A stretch of DNA of 64,000 bases from the NCBI GenBank assembly GCA_905331475.1, contig CAJNYU010000067.1, positions 40,527-104,526 of the forward strand, written 5' to 3'. Source of the stretch: Rotaria socialis. Taxonomy: Eukaryota > Rotifera > Eurotatoria > Philodinida > Philodinidae. Every line of letters begins with the position of its first letter. Within the stretch, counting starts at the first letter, position 1. Positions 1 through 11,059 of this stretch are shown here, in pieces. The notes beneath the pieces were generated by a model. It worked only from the letters and a program-made list of their open reading frames with translations, made no database searches and was not told the DNA's origin. The translations under genes and the position numbers were made by a program.

Positions 1-220
1 ATCCATTACGTTTACAAGAGAACGTAACATATTCTTCAAAGTGTTCTGTGACAATTTGAAATGTTATGCTCTATGGTTAACAAGTAAACTTATCTCTGCG
101 AATTTTTTCTCTAGTCTTATTAGATTATTCTCTGTCATCTGATTCGACAGTTAATGATGTAACTGCTTTGATCTTCATATGGATACGATGTTGTCAGTTC
201 GAGTTGGCACAGCTGAAAAA

Positions 221-450
221 TCATCTGTATTGATATCTGGTATTTTGTTTAGAACGTTTCCATTGGCGCAATAGATCACGTATGAATGTGGAGTCTAATT
301 CCTCTTTTAGATGTGCTTGATTTTCAGTGATATTTTGAAGACGTACACAAATAACAAGTAGAGCGTATCTGTTTTGATTCGAATTTATAGGAGAGGAATA
401 ATATTTAACTGATGTTATATTCCTCACCTTCACTGTGCCCTAAAATGGAA
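221..450 (-). CDS. Possible terminal exon of an unrecognised gene (partial)
   Basis: On the minus strand a consensus-like acceptor (pyrimidines then TTTTAG, about 445-450) is followed by an open frame of about 75 codons ending in a stop at 221. The encoded stretch has one N-glycosylation-type NIT near its start and another later, a hydrophobic ALLVICVRL core and a basic Arg/Lys/Gln-rich end. A short open segment that could be the preceding exon lies at about 465-515, but the implied intron would be only about 35 bp. No family is recognised and no upstream start can be placed. It may be the 3' end of a secreted or membrane gene, or chance. Confidence 0.22.
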
Positions 451-1449
451 TCAATGAATGACGAGAACAAAGAGTTCTATTTTGTAAACTATTGAATTTG
501 ATTCAGAAAATCCTGTGAAGAATAGAATAATAAGCTCAACTTGATCACTATCAAACGCGTGGAGTTTCGTTCTTGTATTACTTCGGAAAACTGTTCCGCT
601 GATAAAGATTAAGCTTTTGTTCTTTATTATCGATCTTAGCTGTGAGCAATTGATTCAGATCTGAATGCTGTAGCCTAGGTCTTCGTCACATATAGCTGTT
701 AGTCTGTTTTCAGCGTGATATTTTTTTCCAAGTAAATACTAATCAAACGAACAACTTGCATCAATGCTATTGAAATAGTCTAGCATGACTATATTGATGT
801 GTTATATCACTTCGTTAGACATTTCATGTTGATAATACGAGTGCACTGATATTTTCTCGTTTCATCATTCATTTTTTTAGCTCTTTTTTTATGTATTTGA
901 AATAATTAATTAACAAGCATCTTTATTTTTATATTAAAAAAAAGTGCAAACAGCTATAAAACTATCAATTAACATTTAAAAAAGGCAATCATCTTCTCCA
1001 TTTTTTCTTATTCGAATTCTTGCGAATCTGTTGACGATTTATTCTTGTTTAATAAAATGAATTACGTTTAAGTAAAATTCGGGTTCTTGTGTTCGTTCCA
1101 GTAGAAACCATAGTTCAGCGACATATATCAATAGTTCATTGAATCAGTGTACGTATGCTTTTCTATTTCTTCTTATATACAGCTATTTATTTTTAGATTG
1201 AAGCAACAGGAAAAATGCAGAACATGAATCAATAACACATTTTTATTTCGTGTTCGTATCAGCCCATCATATTTTTTGATATTCAACGCAGAGAAAATGT
1301 CCTTATTTAAACGTTTCAAATTCGTGAAAGCTTGATAAATCATGTTTTAGTAGACTAGATTAATAAATTTATATATTTTTTTGCTTGTTTTGGTATATCA
1401 ACAGTCTTGAATATTTGTATGATAATTTAATAACACACGAATTCGACAT
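451..1449. other. Non-coding stretch
   Basis: AT-rich sequence with no ORF of convincing composition, no tRNA-like box pair and no clear repeat. It is the 3' flank of the minus-strand defensin-like gene that follows. Confidence 0.5.
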
Positions 1450-1819
1450 CTACCACGTTTTTATTGTTTTAGACTTCTTTTTGGAGACTGATTCAGACGA
1501 TCTATAACACACACATTGTCTATAGTGTGTTGCTTTACTACAGCGACCACCGTTGTATTTCCTACGTTGGCAATGCCTTCTGCATTGTTCTCTCTCTTGA
1601 TTGTCTTTGCCGTTACAGCCATAACTGCGAGTTTTACGTATAATCAATCTAATTGTGTTCACTACTAAAAAAAGTACAATAAAAGATTCATTAGATATTC
1701 ATTTAATTAAATTTGTGCTCACTGTCGGCATCAGACGGAATATCATGTAGTTCATTTGCTTGAATTGCAATCAATAATACTAGCAGAATCGTAATTAAGA
1801 TTAATAATTTGTAATTCAT
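1450..1819 (-). CDS. Secreted six-cysteine defensin-like peptide, copy 1
   Basis: This two-exon gene (1819-1723 and 1664-1450, intron 58 bp, donor GTGAGC, acceptor TTTTAG) predicts a precursor of about 103 residues. Residues 1-21 form a signal peptide starting MNYKLLILI with a Leu/Ile core. A short acidic propiece follows, then a basic segment ending RKTR, which looks like a processing site just before the mature domain SYGC. The mature part has six cysteines spaced C-x10-C-x3-C-x9-C-x8-C-x1-C, with Gly-Arg before Cys4 (the GxC gamma-core). This is the cysteine-stabilised alpha/beta pattern of invertebrate defensins. The C-terminal tail is Lys/Ser-rich. The likely role is an antimicrobial peptide acting outside the cell; that is inferred from the fold signature, not shown. 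A related gene lies at 7575-7998. The in-frame extension upstream of MNYK is open but lacks a good start. Confidence 0.68.
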
Positions 1820-3090
1820 GGCTCCTTTTAATAACATAGAAAATTTGTATTGTAAAATATCTCCTTTTAGCTTCCTTGTATGCTCTGATGAAAGTCCTAA
1901 TATGCTCAGATTATTTCTATAGAAGTTGAAACTTTTAAAGTCACTCGGTTGTAATATTCCAAAACGATCGCCATGAATAAATGGGTAATATTTCCATTGT
2001 GAAAGTGATTGTTGTTAAAAAATCTGTTATCAAAACGAAAAACAGATTCATAGGTTTAAAAAAACTATGAGAACATTGTAGATATTTTCTAATGAATCAT
2101 GTGATAATGCCCTTTATGATGTCTACATTTTAAATTACGAAAACTTAAAGAACGCAAAGATTTACGTATGCTTTAATTCTCTTTTGAGTCAACATCTGAT
2201 ATCAGTAATAAATAAGGTGAAATACCCTGTGTTGACAAACGCAATTAAACAATATTCGAGATAATAGAAGTATTCGTCTGAGACTCCCATAAAATGTTTT
2301 TGTTTTACTATATATTGTCCTTTACTGAAACAGGCGTCGACATATTATTACATACATATATATATATATTTCACTTCAGGGTTGAAATAATTTATAATCT
2401 AAAATTGATTTCATAATTCTTATAAAATTTGTGTTTGCAAAGAAAACATTTTCAGATCTTATGACAAGTATATAAGACGAACTATTCTCTGAAAATAAAA
2501 AGTATCGTGCTGACCCTCTGAAATTTTTATCGCATTTTGATACTATTTTATGAGCTCCTTTTATTTGAATCTGAACATTTAAAAACCAAAACAATTCCTA
2601 GATACTGCACTCAAAGCTTTGAATGATTGAGAAAATATTACCACAATCTAGAACTCTAAAAGGACCAACATGACATCTTATTTTTCAAAGAGCTCGCAAT
2701 ATGTCTTAATAATTTATTTTTCGTATATTTTTATTCACGTGCTTTTTTCGCTATCGTCTTGCTAGTATGTTGACAGGTACTTGACTCAATATACCTCTCC
2801 TAAATGCAACTTGGTTATCTTTCTTGATTTGAAACAATTATTTTTGTATTTTTCAAACGATTTTATTTGTCGTATATTGCAACGATCATCTAGAAGATCT
2901 AATACATGAGCCCATCATTTTCCTGTGAAGAAAGAAATATGAATCTGATCTTCCAAAAAATTTATCGTGACTTCTATAAGCTTTGCAAAACAGATACATC
3001 ATAGTGTGACAACCCTGATTGAACGTGTATGTATCATTATATACTGTCACTTTTGTGTGGAATGATTGTTTCTGTTTGCTGTTCTTACTT
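1820..3090. other. Upstream flank of defensin copy 1; partly duplicated
   Basis: There is no coding capacity. The first 500 bp resemble the corresponding flank of the second defensin-like gene. Patches such as TTTAAAGAAC and ATAAATAAGG occur in the same order at 2142-2215 and 8291-8365, so the duplication included the upstream region. The rest (2350-3090) shows only a short TA tract at 2356-2370. Confidence 0.5.
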
Positions 3091-3674
3091 CCCAGGTCGA
3101 CAGTCCGGCCTGGAAACGGCCGTTTTCGGGTAGTTCCGTTGATTTTGTGGAAGCAGTATTCTCCCAGGAGATTCAATCCGACCAGTGGATCCGATCGTTT
3201 CCGGCACCGGATCCTATGGATTCCGTTGCTTTTCGGTCGGCTCTGTTGAATTCCGACGATTTCCTAACTAACAGATCCCGGCCCGGGTTCCGCCAGAAAA
3301 ATTCCGTTAAGTTCCGACCCAGAATTCGTCGGAAATCGACGGAACCGATGGGAATCGATCGGAAATGGTCCGACGAAATCTGGACCGGAATCCGTTACTT
3401 AGGAAATTGTCGGAATTCAACGGAACTGATCGGATCCGACCGATTCCGACGTACCCTGATTCTCCTGGGCTGGTTGAAAATTTTTCGCATTTTTTCCGGT
3501 GATTTCCGACCAATTCCTGCCGGAAAGCACCGGAAAAGTTCGGCCGTATTTTTGACCGGAATACTGCTTCGATGTTCTAACGATTTCCCGTGTTTTCCTG
3601 CAGGATATGGTGACTTTCCCGCATATTTCCTGGAGTATCCGACGGGATCCGGTGGCCGGAATGCTCGACCTGGG
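3091..3674. mobile_element. GC-rich non-autonomous DNA element with CCCAGGTCGA ends
   Basis: The block is much richer in GC than its surroundings and changes abruptly at both edges. It opens with CCCAGGTCGA and closes with TCGACCTGGG. The inverted similarity continues inward (CCGGCC within the next 11 bases), and both halves carry GAAGCAGTATTC in opposite orientation (about 3150 and 3565). The interior is packed with TTCCG/CGGAA-type inverted words. There is no transposase, and the open frames across it are by-products of the low stop frequency. A target-site duplication is not evident, so the superfamily is not assigned. It lies between the two defensin copies. Confidence 0.6.
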
Positions 3675-5353
3675 TTATCATATCATTCGTTGTTACCTAA
3701 CATGCTACTCTCTCTCTCTCTCCTGATATATTCACCTAGTGCTAATTACCGTATCGTGCGTCTATCACTCACATGCTCAATGTAATCATATGCGCTATAT
3801 AAGCATATATCACTAATGAGTTTACCTTATGCTTTCTACTGTTCTTGTTCATACTCAACGGTTGTGCTTTTCCTTTCTCTGTATTTGATATTTTCTCTCC
3901 CTCTCCCGTTCCATGATCACTATATAAAGAGTGGACGTGAGAGACGAGGGGCATTCTTGTGGAAAATAAACTCAAGAATCGTTACACATAGTAATTAAAT
4001 TTTTAAATTGTTATGTATATATCTACAAGATGTAAGGAGTTTTGCATTTGGTAATTGCTCCATGAGTCATCGATTATTTTATTAATTATTATATTTCAAC
4101 AAAAATAAATGATGAGAACTAGCAGCTGTGATTAATTTTGAAATGAATGTTGATCAGTGATCTTGCGGCTAAGAAAAATTCAGTAGTTAATATTCTCAAT
4201 CAATATGTCGGACAAGCTTTCTGTAAATTTAGTATATCTATAATTGATATTTACTTCGGATTTAGTGCGTACGAATAATGTTCACGATGAACAGTACAAA
4301 TTATTGTAAAAAAATCTTTAAAAAACTTTGAATTTTTTTAATTGTAAATCAGCTTAATTCTTTGAATCAGAGTTTTGAGTGTGATTAACATTGTTGGCAA
4401 GTACTTCGCTATCAACCGGAAAAATTAGGTGGTTTGCGTTCAAATTGTTCTCCTTGATAAAGAGACTATTGAATTTTTTACGATAATAGTTCAATTAGCA
4501 TCAATAAATACAAAAAACATGAGCAGGTGACATCAACTGTAGTTTTAACTAGTCTTAAAATAAGTTTCTATAAGGAAAAACAATCGATAATGACAAGCAT
4601 ACCTGTGATGATTGAAAATGAGTAAGATTTTAACATAGTTACTTTATATTTTCTTTTGTATTTGTCTATGTTTGGGTTCCACAAGATAGAATATCTTACA
4701 ATTATTTGATCAAAATACTTCCTTGTTTAAAAAGTCTTGAAGTCATAAAATTAAAGATAAATAGTGACTCCTATTACCCAAATCTACTGACTTGTTGCTA
4801 TCTCCTCAAATAATGTTCAATTATCATATTTTTTTCTTGATATTTTCTAATTAATATACATTTTATGCTGTATTTTTATATGATTTTCTTAATAAAATGA
4901 TTTTTATATTCTTTGGATAATGCAAAATATTGTTCTGCTTTTGTCTCTCATATCGTGACATTTTAAGAACTCATAAAAGTCATCTATTCACACATAGGAT
5001 CGGTTACAATCTATGCGACAGTGAATCTATTTTAATAGAAGCTACATTTTCCTATCTTGTTTCGGACTACAAATTACACGGCATTCTGTTTGATTAAACT
5101 AGAAAAATATTATCATTCAGTTAAATATATATTTGCTAAAAACTTATGATGTCATGACTTTCTTATACGGAGAATCAAACGTTCACGCGAAAGAGGCTTC
5201 TTAGTCAAAACCAGAACACTTTTGATAAAAATTAACTTCAATTTGTACGAAAATTAGAACATGAAATAGACACAGGCGAAGTGAAATTGTGTTTATTGTT
5301 TAAGAATTGCGGTTAACATTAAAGCATTCATGGAACAAAAACAAGAAGGAAAT
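3675..5353. other. Non-coding stretch
   Basis: A short CT microsatellite (3703-3722) adjoins the GC-rich element. The remainder is AT-rich with no supported gene, RNA or repeat. Confidence 0.45.
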
Positions 5354-5915
5354 ATTATTCTCAGTGGCGGCGCGAAGGGCTAAAAGTAGGAGGGGGTATT
5401 TTTTCAAAATGGGAGAAAGTCTTAAAAATCGCTTAGAATTCAACCAGTCGAAATATTAATATACAAGTAATTAAAAAAAGATTGTATTACATGTTCGTTC
5501 ATATATTTAAATTGAAAGTATTTTGAAAAGCAAAAGCAAAAGCAAAGTAAAACAAACTAAATTCGACAACCAGTTTTATATTTTGACCATCTTTCAGCTA
5601 CTTCTGCATTATTTACTTGATCTAAAATTGACGATTCTAATGTACACAATAATATTGGAGCAAATTTGAGACATATTTGATAACAAATTCGGATACATTT
5701 TCTCTTAGATTAGAGAAATTTTCAGACATATATTCTACCGAATTAAAGAAAGTTGATACATATTTTCTTCAAAATGGGAGAATATTACCGATATATTATG
5801 CTCGAAGCGAGAGAAAATTTCATATAATTTTTTGTCAAAATCGGAGAAAATTAAGTTCATGTTTTTCAAAAGCAGGAGGGGTACGCCCACCGGTCGCGCC
5901 GTCACTGACTATTCT
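5354..5915. mobile_element. hAT-like MITE (546 bp) with 8-bp target duplication
   Basis: The element spans 5362-5907. It starts CAGTGGCGGCGCGA and ends with the imperfect inverse TCGCGCCGTCACTG, so the termini are about 14-20 bp inverted repeats of the CAGTG type. It is flanked by ATTATTCT (5354-5361) and ACTATTCT (5908-5915), an 8-bp duplication with one mismatch, which is the hAT signature. Subterminal words such as CAAAATGGGAGAA recur inside in varied form (5406, 5770, 5840, 5865). There is no transposase; the open frame inside is not a gene. Confidence 0.72.
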
Positions 5916-7574
5916 AGTCATACGCATTCATATCAGTGGGATGTACAATGAATCTAAATTCTTTCTTTTATTTACTAAACATAAACAACGCATATTCATT
6001 TGAATTCAGCGATGCAGAAAAGATATTAAAGATTTTCAAATATTTAAAATCAATAAAGTTACAATGGATTGATATTTGAATAATGTTTTTAGATGATTTC
6101 CCATACTTAATACTTGACAAGTTAGTCATGTTCATCAAATATAAATATTTTTTATTTACGAGATACTTAGCAAGGTTTTTATTGTCATGATAAATTCTTG
6201 AAATAAAACCACAAATTGAAGCAAGATTTAAGTGAATTTTTATTTATAAGCCGGCGAAATATATCTTTTTTAATTTATATGTAACAGTTCATGAGAGAAG
6301 TCAAGTCATCATTGTTATGGGCCCTATGAGTACGGTGTGGCCTGCTTCATGTGTGATCTTTTATAATCATAGGCTATCCAATTTTATCGGTGAAGATTTC
6401 TAAATACTAGCATCAATTCTATGGAATTTCGACAATAGGAATTTCGGCATGAAAAATATAACAATATATACATATCCGCCGGAGACCAAAAAATGAATCG
6501 AATTCGAACTAATTCTTTTTTTCAAAAGGAGAGAATGTAGACGAGCATAACAGGATTCATTGAATTAACATCTACCTTGTAAGATTGCCATACTAGATGG
6601 TGTGGAGAGTTAATGCAAGACACCCAAGTATACTAACAACCGCACTAAGCAATCGATATACATTCTGACTAGATTGTGGTGAAATAAAGAAACCGAACAG
6701 CAAATGATGAAAAGCAGGGTGAAGATCTACTGCGTATGTTAAGAAATAAAATCGGGGGATATCAAGTAACGATGTAAGATGGGTCAAAACACACGAAAAC
6801 AAAAGCAGAAAAGAAAAAAAGATTATAAATACACGCTTTTAAACTACGTCATTCTGTAGTATATGCAAAGGGGAAAACGTCATTCAGAGCCATTCTAATG
6901 GCTGAGAACGGCAGGAAATGCCAGAATGAGTTTTTCTCCCTTGGCATATTCTTCCAGAGTATTTTAACACCGATACGATGAATATTTCTATTTTTCCGAA
7001 CCTATTAGAATGACAGTGCTCTCAAATTGTATATCCATGTTGTTTCGAAAAAATAACTATTCGTATTGGTTGCAAAGGAATCTTTCGCGGAGATCTATTT
7101 CGTGGAAAAACAATTCATCTATCTCAAATTCATATTGACTACAGAAGACCAATCTCCGAACCGGAGTGATCATCAATAGAGAATAACTATGAGTAATAAA
7201 GGCCACGAGTTTCAGCTGTTTTCCACTATTTGTTACGTTACATCCTGTAGTCTTGAAATCTTTTTATTTAACCTCTTTTTTTTATATGCCTTGTATATAT
7301 TTTCTCGCAAATGACTCCTGTATCATGCTAAGATGAAATAATATAAGGTTTTCTGCAGCCAATACGTTAATATTCTACTATTGATATATTAGGTACCAAG
7401 TTTTCAACGGCGCAAACTCTAGATATATTGTGTTAGATTCAATTCATTCTATCCGTTTATACAAATATCATTTCTCTTGTCAATCTGAGATTATGAGAAT
7501 TTTTATTAAAACTGAAATGAAGATTATCTAATACACAGCTTTCATATCAGCATTATTTTTTCTCAAACATACGC
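5916..7574. other. Non-coding stretch
   Basis: AT-rich with no supported gene. A short minus-strand open frame at 6593-6802 has hydrophobic content but no start context, splice sites or recognisable motif. Confidence 0.4.
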
Positions 7575-7998
7575 TCAAAGTGTTCGTAACCAGATCGGAT
7601 AACACTGACACATAGTATAATTGGAAAATCTAGTACACCGTCCATTTTTGTAATCTCTACTTCGACAATGTTCTCTACATAATCTATGATCACCATGATT
7701 GTCTCCATTACAGCCATAACTGCGACGTACACGTGAATGAAATCGAATAGAAATATTTCAACAGCAATAGGAGCAAGTTTTAGTTATAAGTATCTGCATA
7801 ACTGATGACGCGTTTTATGAAGGAATTCGTTCTTTGCAGCACTGAAAAAATGCAATAAATAATTCATAAAATATGCATTCAAATAGATTTGTACTGGCTG
7901 TTCCGATCGAGCGGATGCTCACGTAGTTCATGCCCTTGACTTTCAATCAATAATAAATTGAGTAGAGTAACAATTATGATCAACAGTTTGCAATTCAT
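7575..7998 (-). CDS. Secreted six-cysteine defensin-like peptide, copy 2 (splicing uncertain)
   Basis: Exon 1 (7998 to about 7895) encodes the signal peptide MNCKLLIIIVTLLNLLLIES and a short propiece alignable with copy 1. The cysteine exon (to the stop at 7575) has exactly the copy 1 spacing, C-x10-C-x3-C-x9-C-x8-C-x1-C, again with GRC at Cys4. The splice is unclear. The frame upstream of the cysteine exon has RVRR before SYGC, like the processing site of copy 1, but also an in-frame TGA and no AG between that TGA and RVRR. A consistent alternative joins donor GTACAA (after 7895) to the CAG at 7720-7722, giving about 82 residues without RVRR. The gene may therefore be functional with an altered propiece, or decaying. 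The ATG at 8070 would add 24 basic residues before the signal peptide, so the ATG at 7998 is preferred. Confidence 0.55.
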
Positions 7999-10928
7999 TT
8001 TGCTTCTTTCAGTAAGATAGAAAACTTTTCTAATCACATATCTGCTTTTGGATCTCTTGACTTGCTCCATGGCAGCTGTGATGCGTATATATACGATAAA
8101 AGAAAGTCAAGGGTAGCTACCCATAACATATTACTAATAATTCTGTAAAAATCTGTAGTGTCCTGATATTCGTTGTCAAAATGAAATTCAGCATTGTAGG
8201 TAAGAGAATTAGTAAAAATGTTGGATATACACCGATGAATTATGTATTAATATTAATTATCATATAAATATTTCTTACCAAGTATGAAAATTTAAAGAAC
8301 CAAAAGATTCATATACTTTGGCAGCATTCTTTAAGACGGTATCATGTATCAATAATAAATAAGGTTAAATACCCACACTGGACAAAAACAATCATAGAAT
8401 ATTTGAGATGCGAAAAATTCTCGCTGAAAATATTTATCTAGAGGTATTTGTTTTTTTCGATGGGAAAGATGTATTAATGGCATTTCCTAGTAATCAAACC
8501 AATTCTATGTTCAAATCTATAAATTTTTATTGTTGGATAAAAAGCTATTGAAAGAAATAAGTGAACATTTGGTTGAAGTCATTTTCTTGACGTAGACTGT
8601 CAAGACTTGTCTCTAATATTGGCTCATTTGCTTCTTATGCCAACGATCAATTGACTGGCGAACATTCCAAAGTCTATTCTTTATAAATTTCATTTCTTAA
8701 TTATTAAAATGCCTTTTTTTTTATAGACAAGACAAAACGTGACTAAGTCTTTTATGGTTTGTTGATCATCAGCTATATTAATGAAAATTTTCCTAAATGT
8801 TTGAGACTACATAAAAATAGATTGCAGTTGATAAAGAACTCCTGTAGAATTTCGTTCATTTACAATTATCATACTCAACGTTATATCTTTAAAAAATTGT
8901 TTGACAACTATCGGTAATAGTCTACAAATCGGTGTGATGGAAATATATACAAAGTTAAATGCGGCCCTATTCCTTGCCCATACTGCATGCTATCGTTTAT
9001 TGCCACGAAAGATGTGAGTAGTATTCAATTTCAGCATATGATTAATATATGGTGCCAAGTGTTATAGAAGTGTTTCAGAGGTCATGACGAATACTATTTC
9101 ATTTTTATTTTCGTATAGATTTTGAATTTATTCTACGACTGATGCACATGCATTCGCTTTACCGATTCAGATGGTCGAATAGTTTTTAATCTTTTGTCGT
9201 ATTTAAAGATGCAGTTTTCGAGACAGAATTATTCATGATTGCAGTTGAAAAGTTTTGCTGAGAGTTTTCTTTTTACATTCATAATCAGAGATAATTTTTC
9301 TGTCCGGTCAGTAATTATTTAGTTTGGCAGATATTGAACTGCAGTGGAGACAGACGGCCATTTTCTACATTAGATGTATTCACGTGATTTTCTTACGGAC
9401 ACTCAAGGCTAAATGTCGGCCGAATTTCAGTTTATGATATAATTGCCAATAATAAATGAAGAAAGAAAATTTCATCACACTATCGCTTGCTTCTTATGTG
9501 CACAAGAACTTGAATGGCATCGTGTTAGATCCTTAATCTTCTTTAGTATGCATATATTCTTTTTACTCTTGCGCATGAAAATTATTTCCCTCTCTGATAA
9601 AAACATTGATGGCTTGCTTTTTTTTTCATTGTATTTGCGATAGATATCGGGACAACGTGTCTATTTAAAAAGACTTTTTACAGCTTTGAACCGATTTCTA
9701 TAACGGCTTTTATTCAATAACATGAGGTGTGCCGTATCTACTCATGCTTAGATAAAGACCAATATTGATAATTTATGATATTAACATTTTGGTGAACTCT
9801 GTGATCGTTTCTTAGAACCCATTGGTATCTATACAATTTGACTAGATACTACCAGAGCCGAAGCTCAACATGTTCTCTCAAATGATTTTACTTCCATACC
9901 TCAATGTATCAAGAAGAGAAGTAGTGGAGTTTTGCCTTCATGATTTATCAGCTTCTGATAAATTTTGTGAGCTTTGCTAGATTGTTAACGATATGTAGAG
10001 ATTGTTTTCTTCTATGTTGCAAACTCGTACATTTTCCTTTAGACCGTTGTGGAACGAGTTGAAATCTAAACTTTAAAAAACAAAACTTATGGAACATTAT
10101 TTTGGAAACTAATGTGTACTGAAGATTCTTTATAGCCATGTCATGTTATTTATGTGCATACTCAATAGTAAGGACAAGTATGTTAAACAACAAAACGTAC
10201 TGTGAAGCGCAGAGTTCTGCAGCAATAATTCAAATCTTGTTGATTCAACTTTTAGGAAAAGGTTAGCAACGAATCTGTTTGTGTTGAAAGATAAAACTAA
10301 ACGTGAGAGTATCATAAATGAGATCACATCGAACTTCTTCAAAGTACTTGGTTAGAGTCATATTTCATGAGAACGAAAATATCATGGGACAAGAAAATTA
10401 TCCCATCCCATTTGGAGTTCTGATTCGAAAGTGTTGAAAAATTGTTAACATCCAAGTTAACAAAAATGAATCGAAGGCCACGAACGTAACTAGTCTAAAA
10501 GTCTCACCGTAATCATCATGACGGCTGTAGAATAGTTGCTTCCGAGTGTGAACTTCCTTGTCAATGGAAAGAAAGTTTACATATACACTCTGAATACGCT
10601 GAACTAATAGAAAGTCAGCTTTGTGATTGATTTTTATTAAAAATTACATTAGACCATTCGTTGCATTTTTTGTACCTGTTTCGCAATGTCCACTCGTTCT
10701 GTTGATTATATCTGTAGTATCTGATGTATTTAATGAGAATGATTTCTTATTGAGCATTAGTAGAAAATAAATTTATTTGTCATATCTCTAGTGTCTAAAT
10801 TTAGTGTTGTACACAACAAAGCAAATATATGAGAAAAAAAATATTGCGCGCAAATTACGAACCGAACTGTTAGAATGAAAAAAGCAGAAATTAAAAAATC
10901 GAGGCTAAAAAAGATCCAGTAGTAGTGT
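7999..10928. other. Non-coding stretch upstream of defensin copy 2
   Basis: 8000-8430 resembles the upstream flank of copy 1. A TATATATA-type box lies near 8088. Beyond 8430 no gene, RNA or repeat is supported. Minus-strand open frames at 9948-10342 have no family resemblance or splice context. Confidence 0.4.
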
Positions 10929-11000
10929 CAAACTTGAAACTTGAATTCAGTTGAAAATTGAAAATTTTAATTTTCTATTGAATTCAAGTTTCAAATTTGG
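10929..11000. repeat. Perfect-centre inverted repeat in the 3' region of the carrier gene
   Basis: Two arms of about 36 bp meet with essentially no loop. Each contains TTGAAACTTGAATTCA or its complement, with a few mismatches. It begins 60 bp past the carrier stop codon (11060, minus), so a transcript would carry a long hairpin in its 3' UTR. It could equally be the remnant of a small palindromic element. Confidence 0.55.
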
Positions 11001-11059
11001 CATATATGAAAAGATCATATGTCGTATGTTTTTATAAATACTTGGCATTGAATTGCTTA

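Noticed and set aside
3066-3785. Long open frame of 239 codons on the plus strand
   Set aside because: It lies over the GC-rich inverted-repeat element, where stops are rare. The composition follows the repeated TTCCG/CGGAA words, and opposite frames are also open.
5677-6003. Open frame of 108 codons
   Set aside because: It runs out of the hAT-like MITE into flanking DNA across the element boundary and has no splice or family support.
8181-8199. Short start MKFSIV followed by a good donor GTAAGA, divergent from defensin copy 2
   Set aside because: No downstream acceptor with a plausible continuing exon was found.
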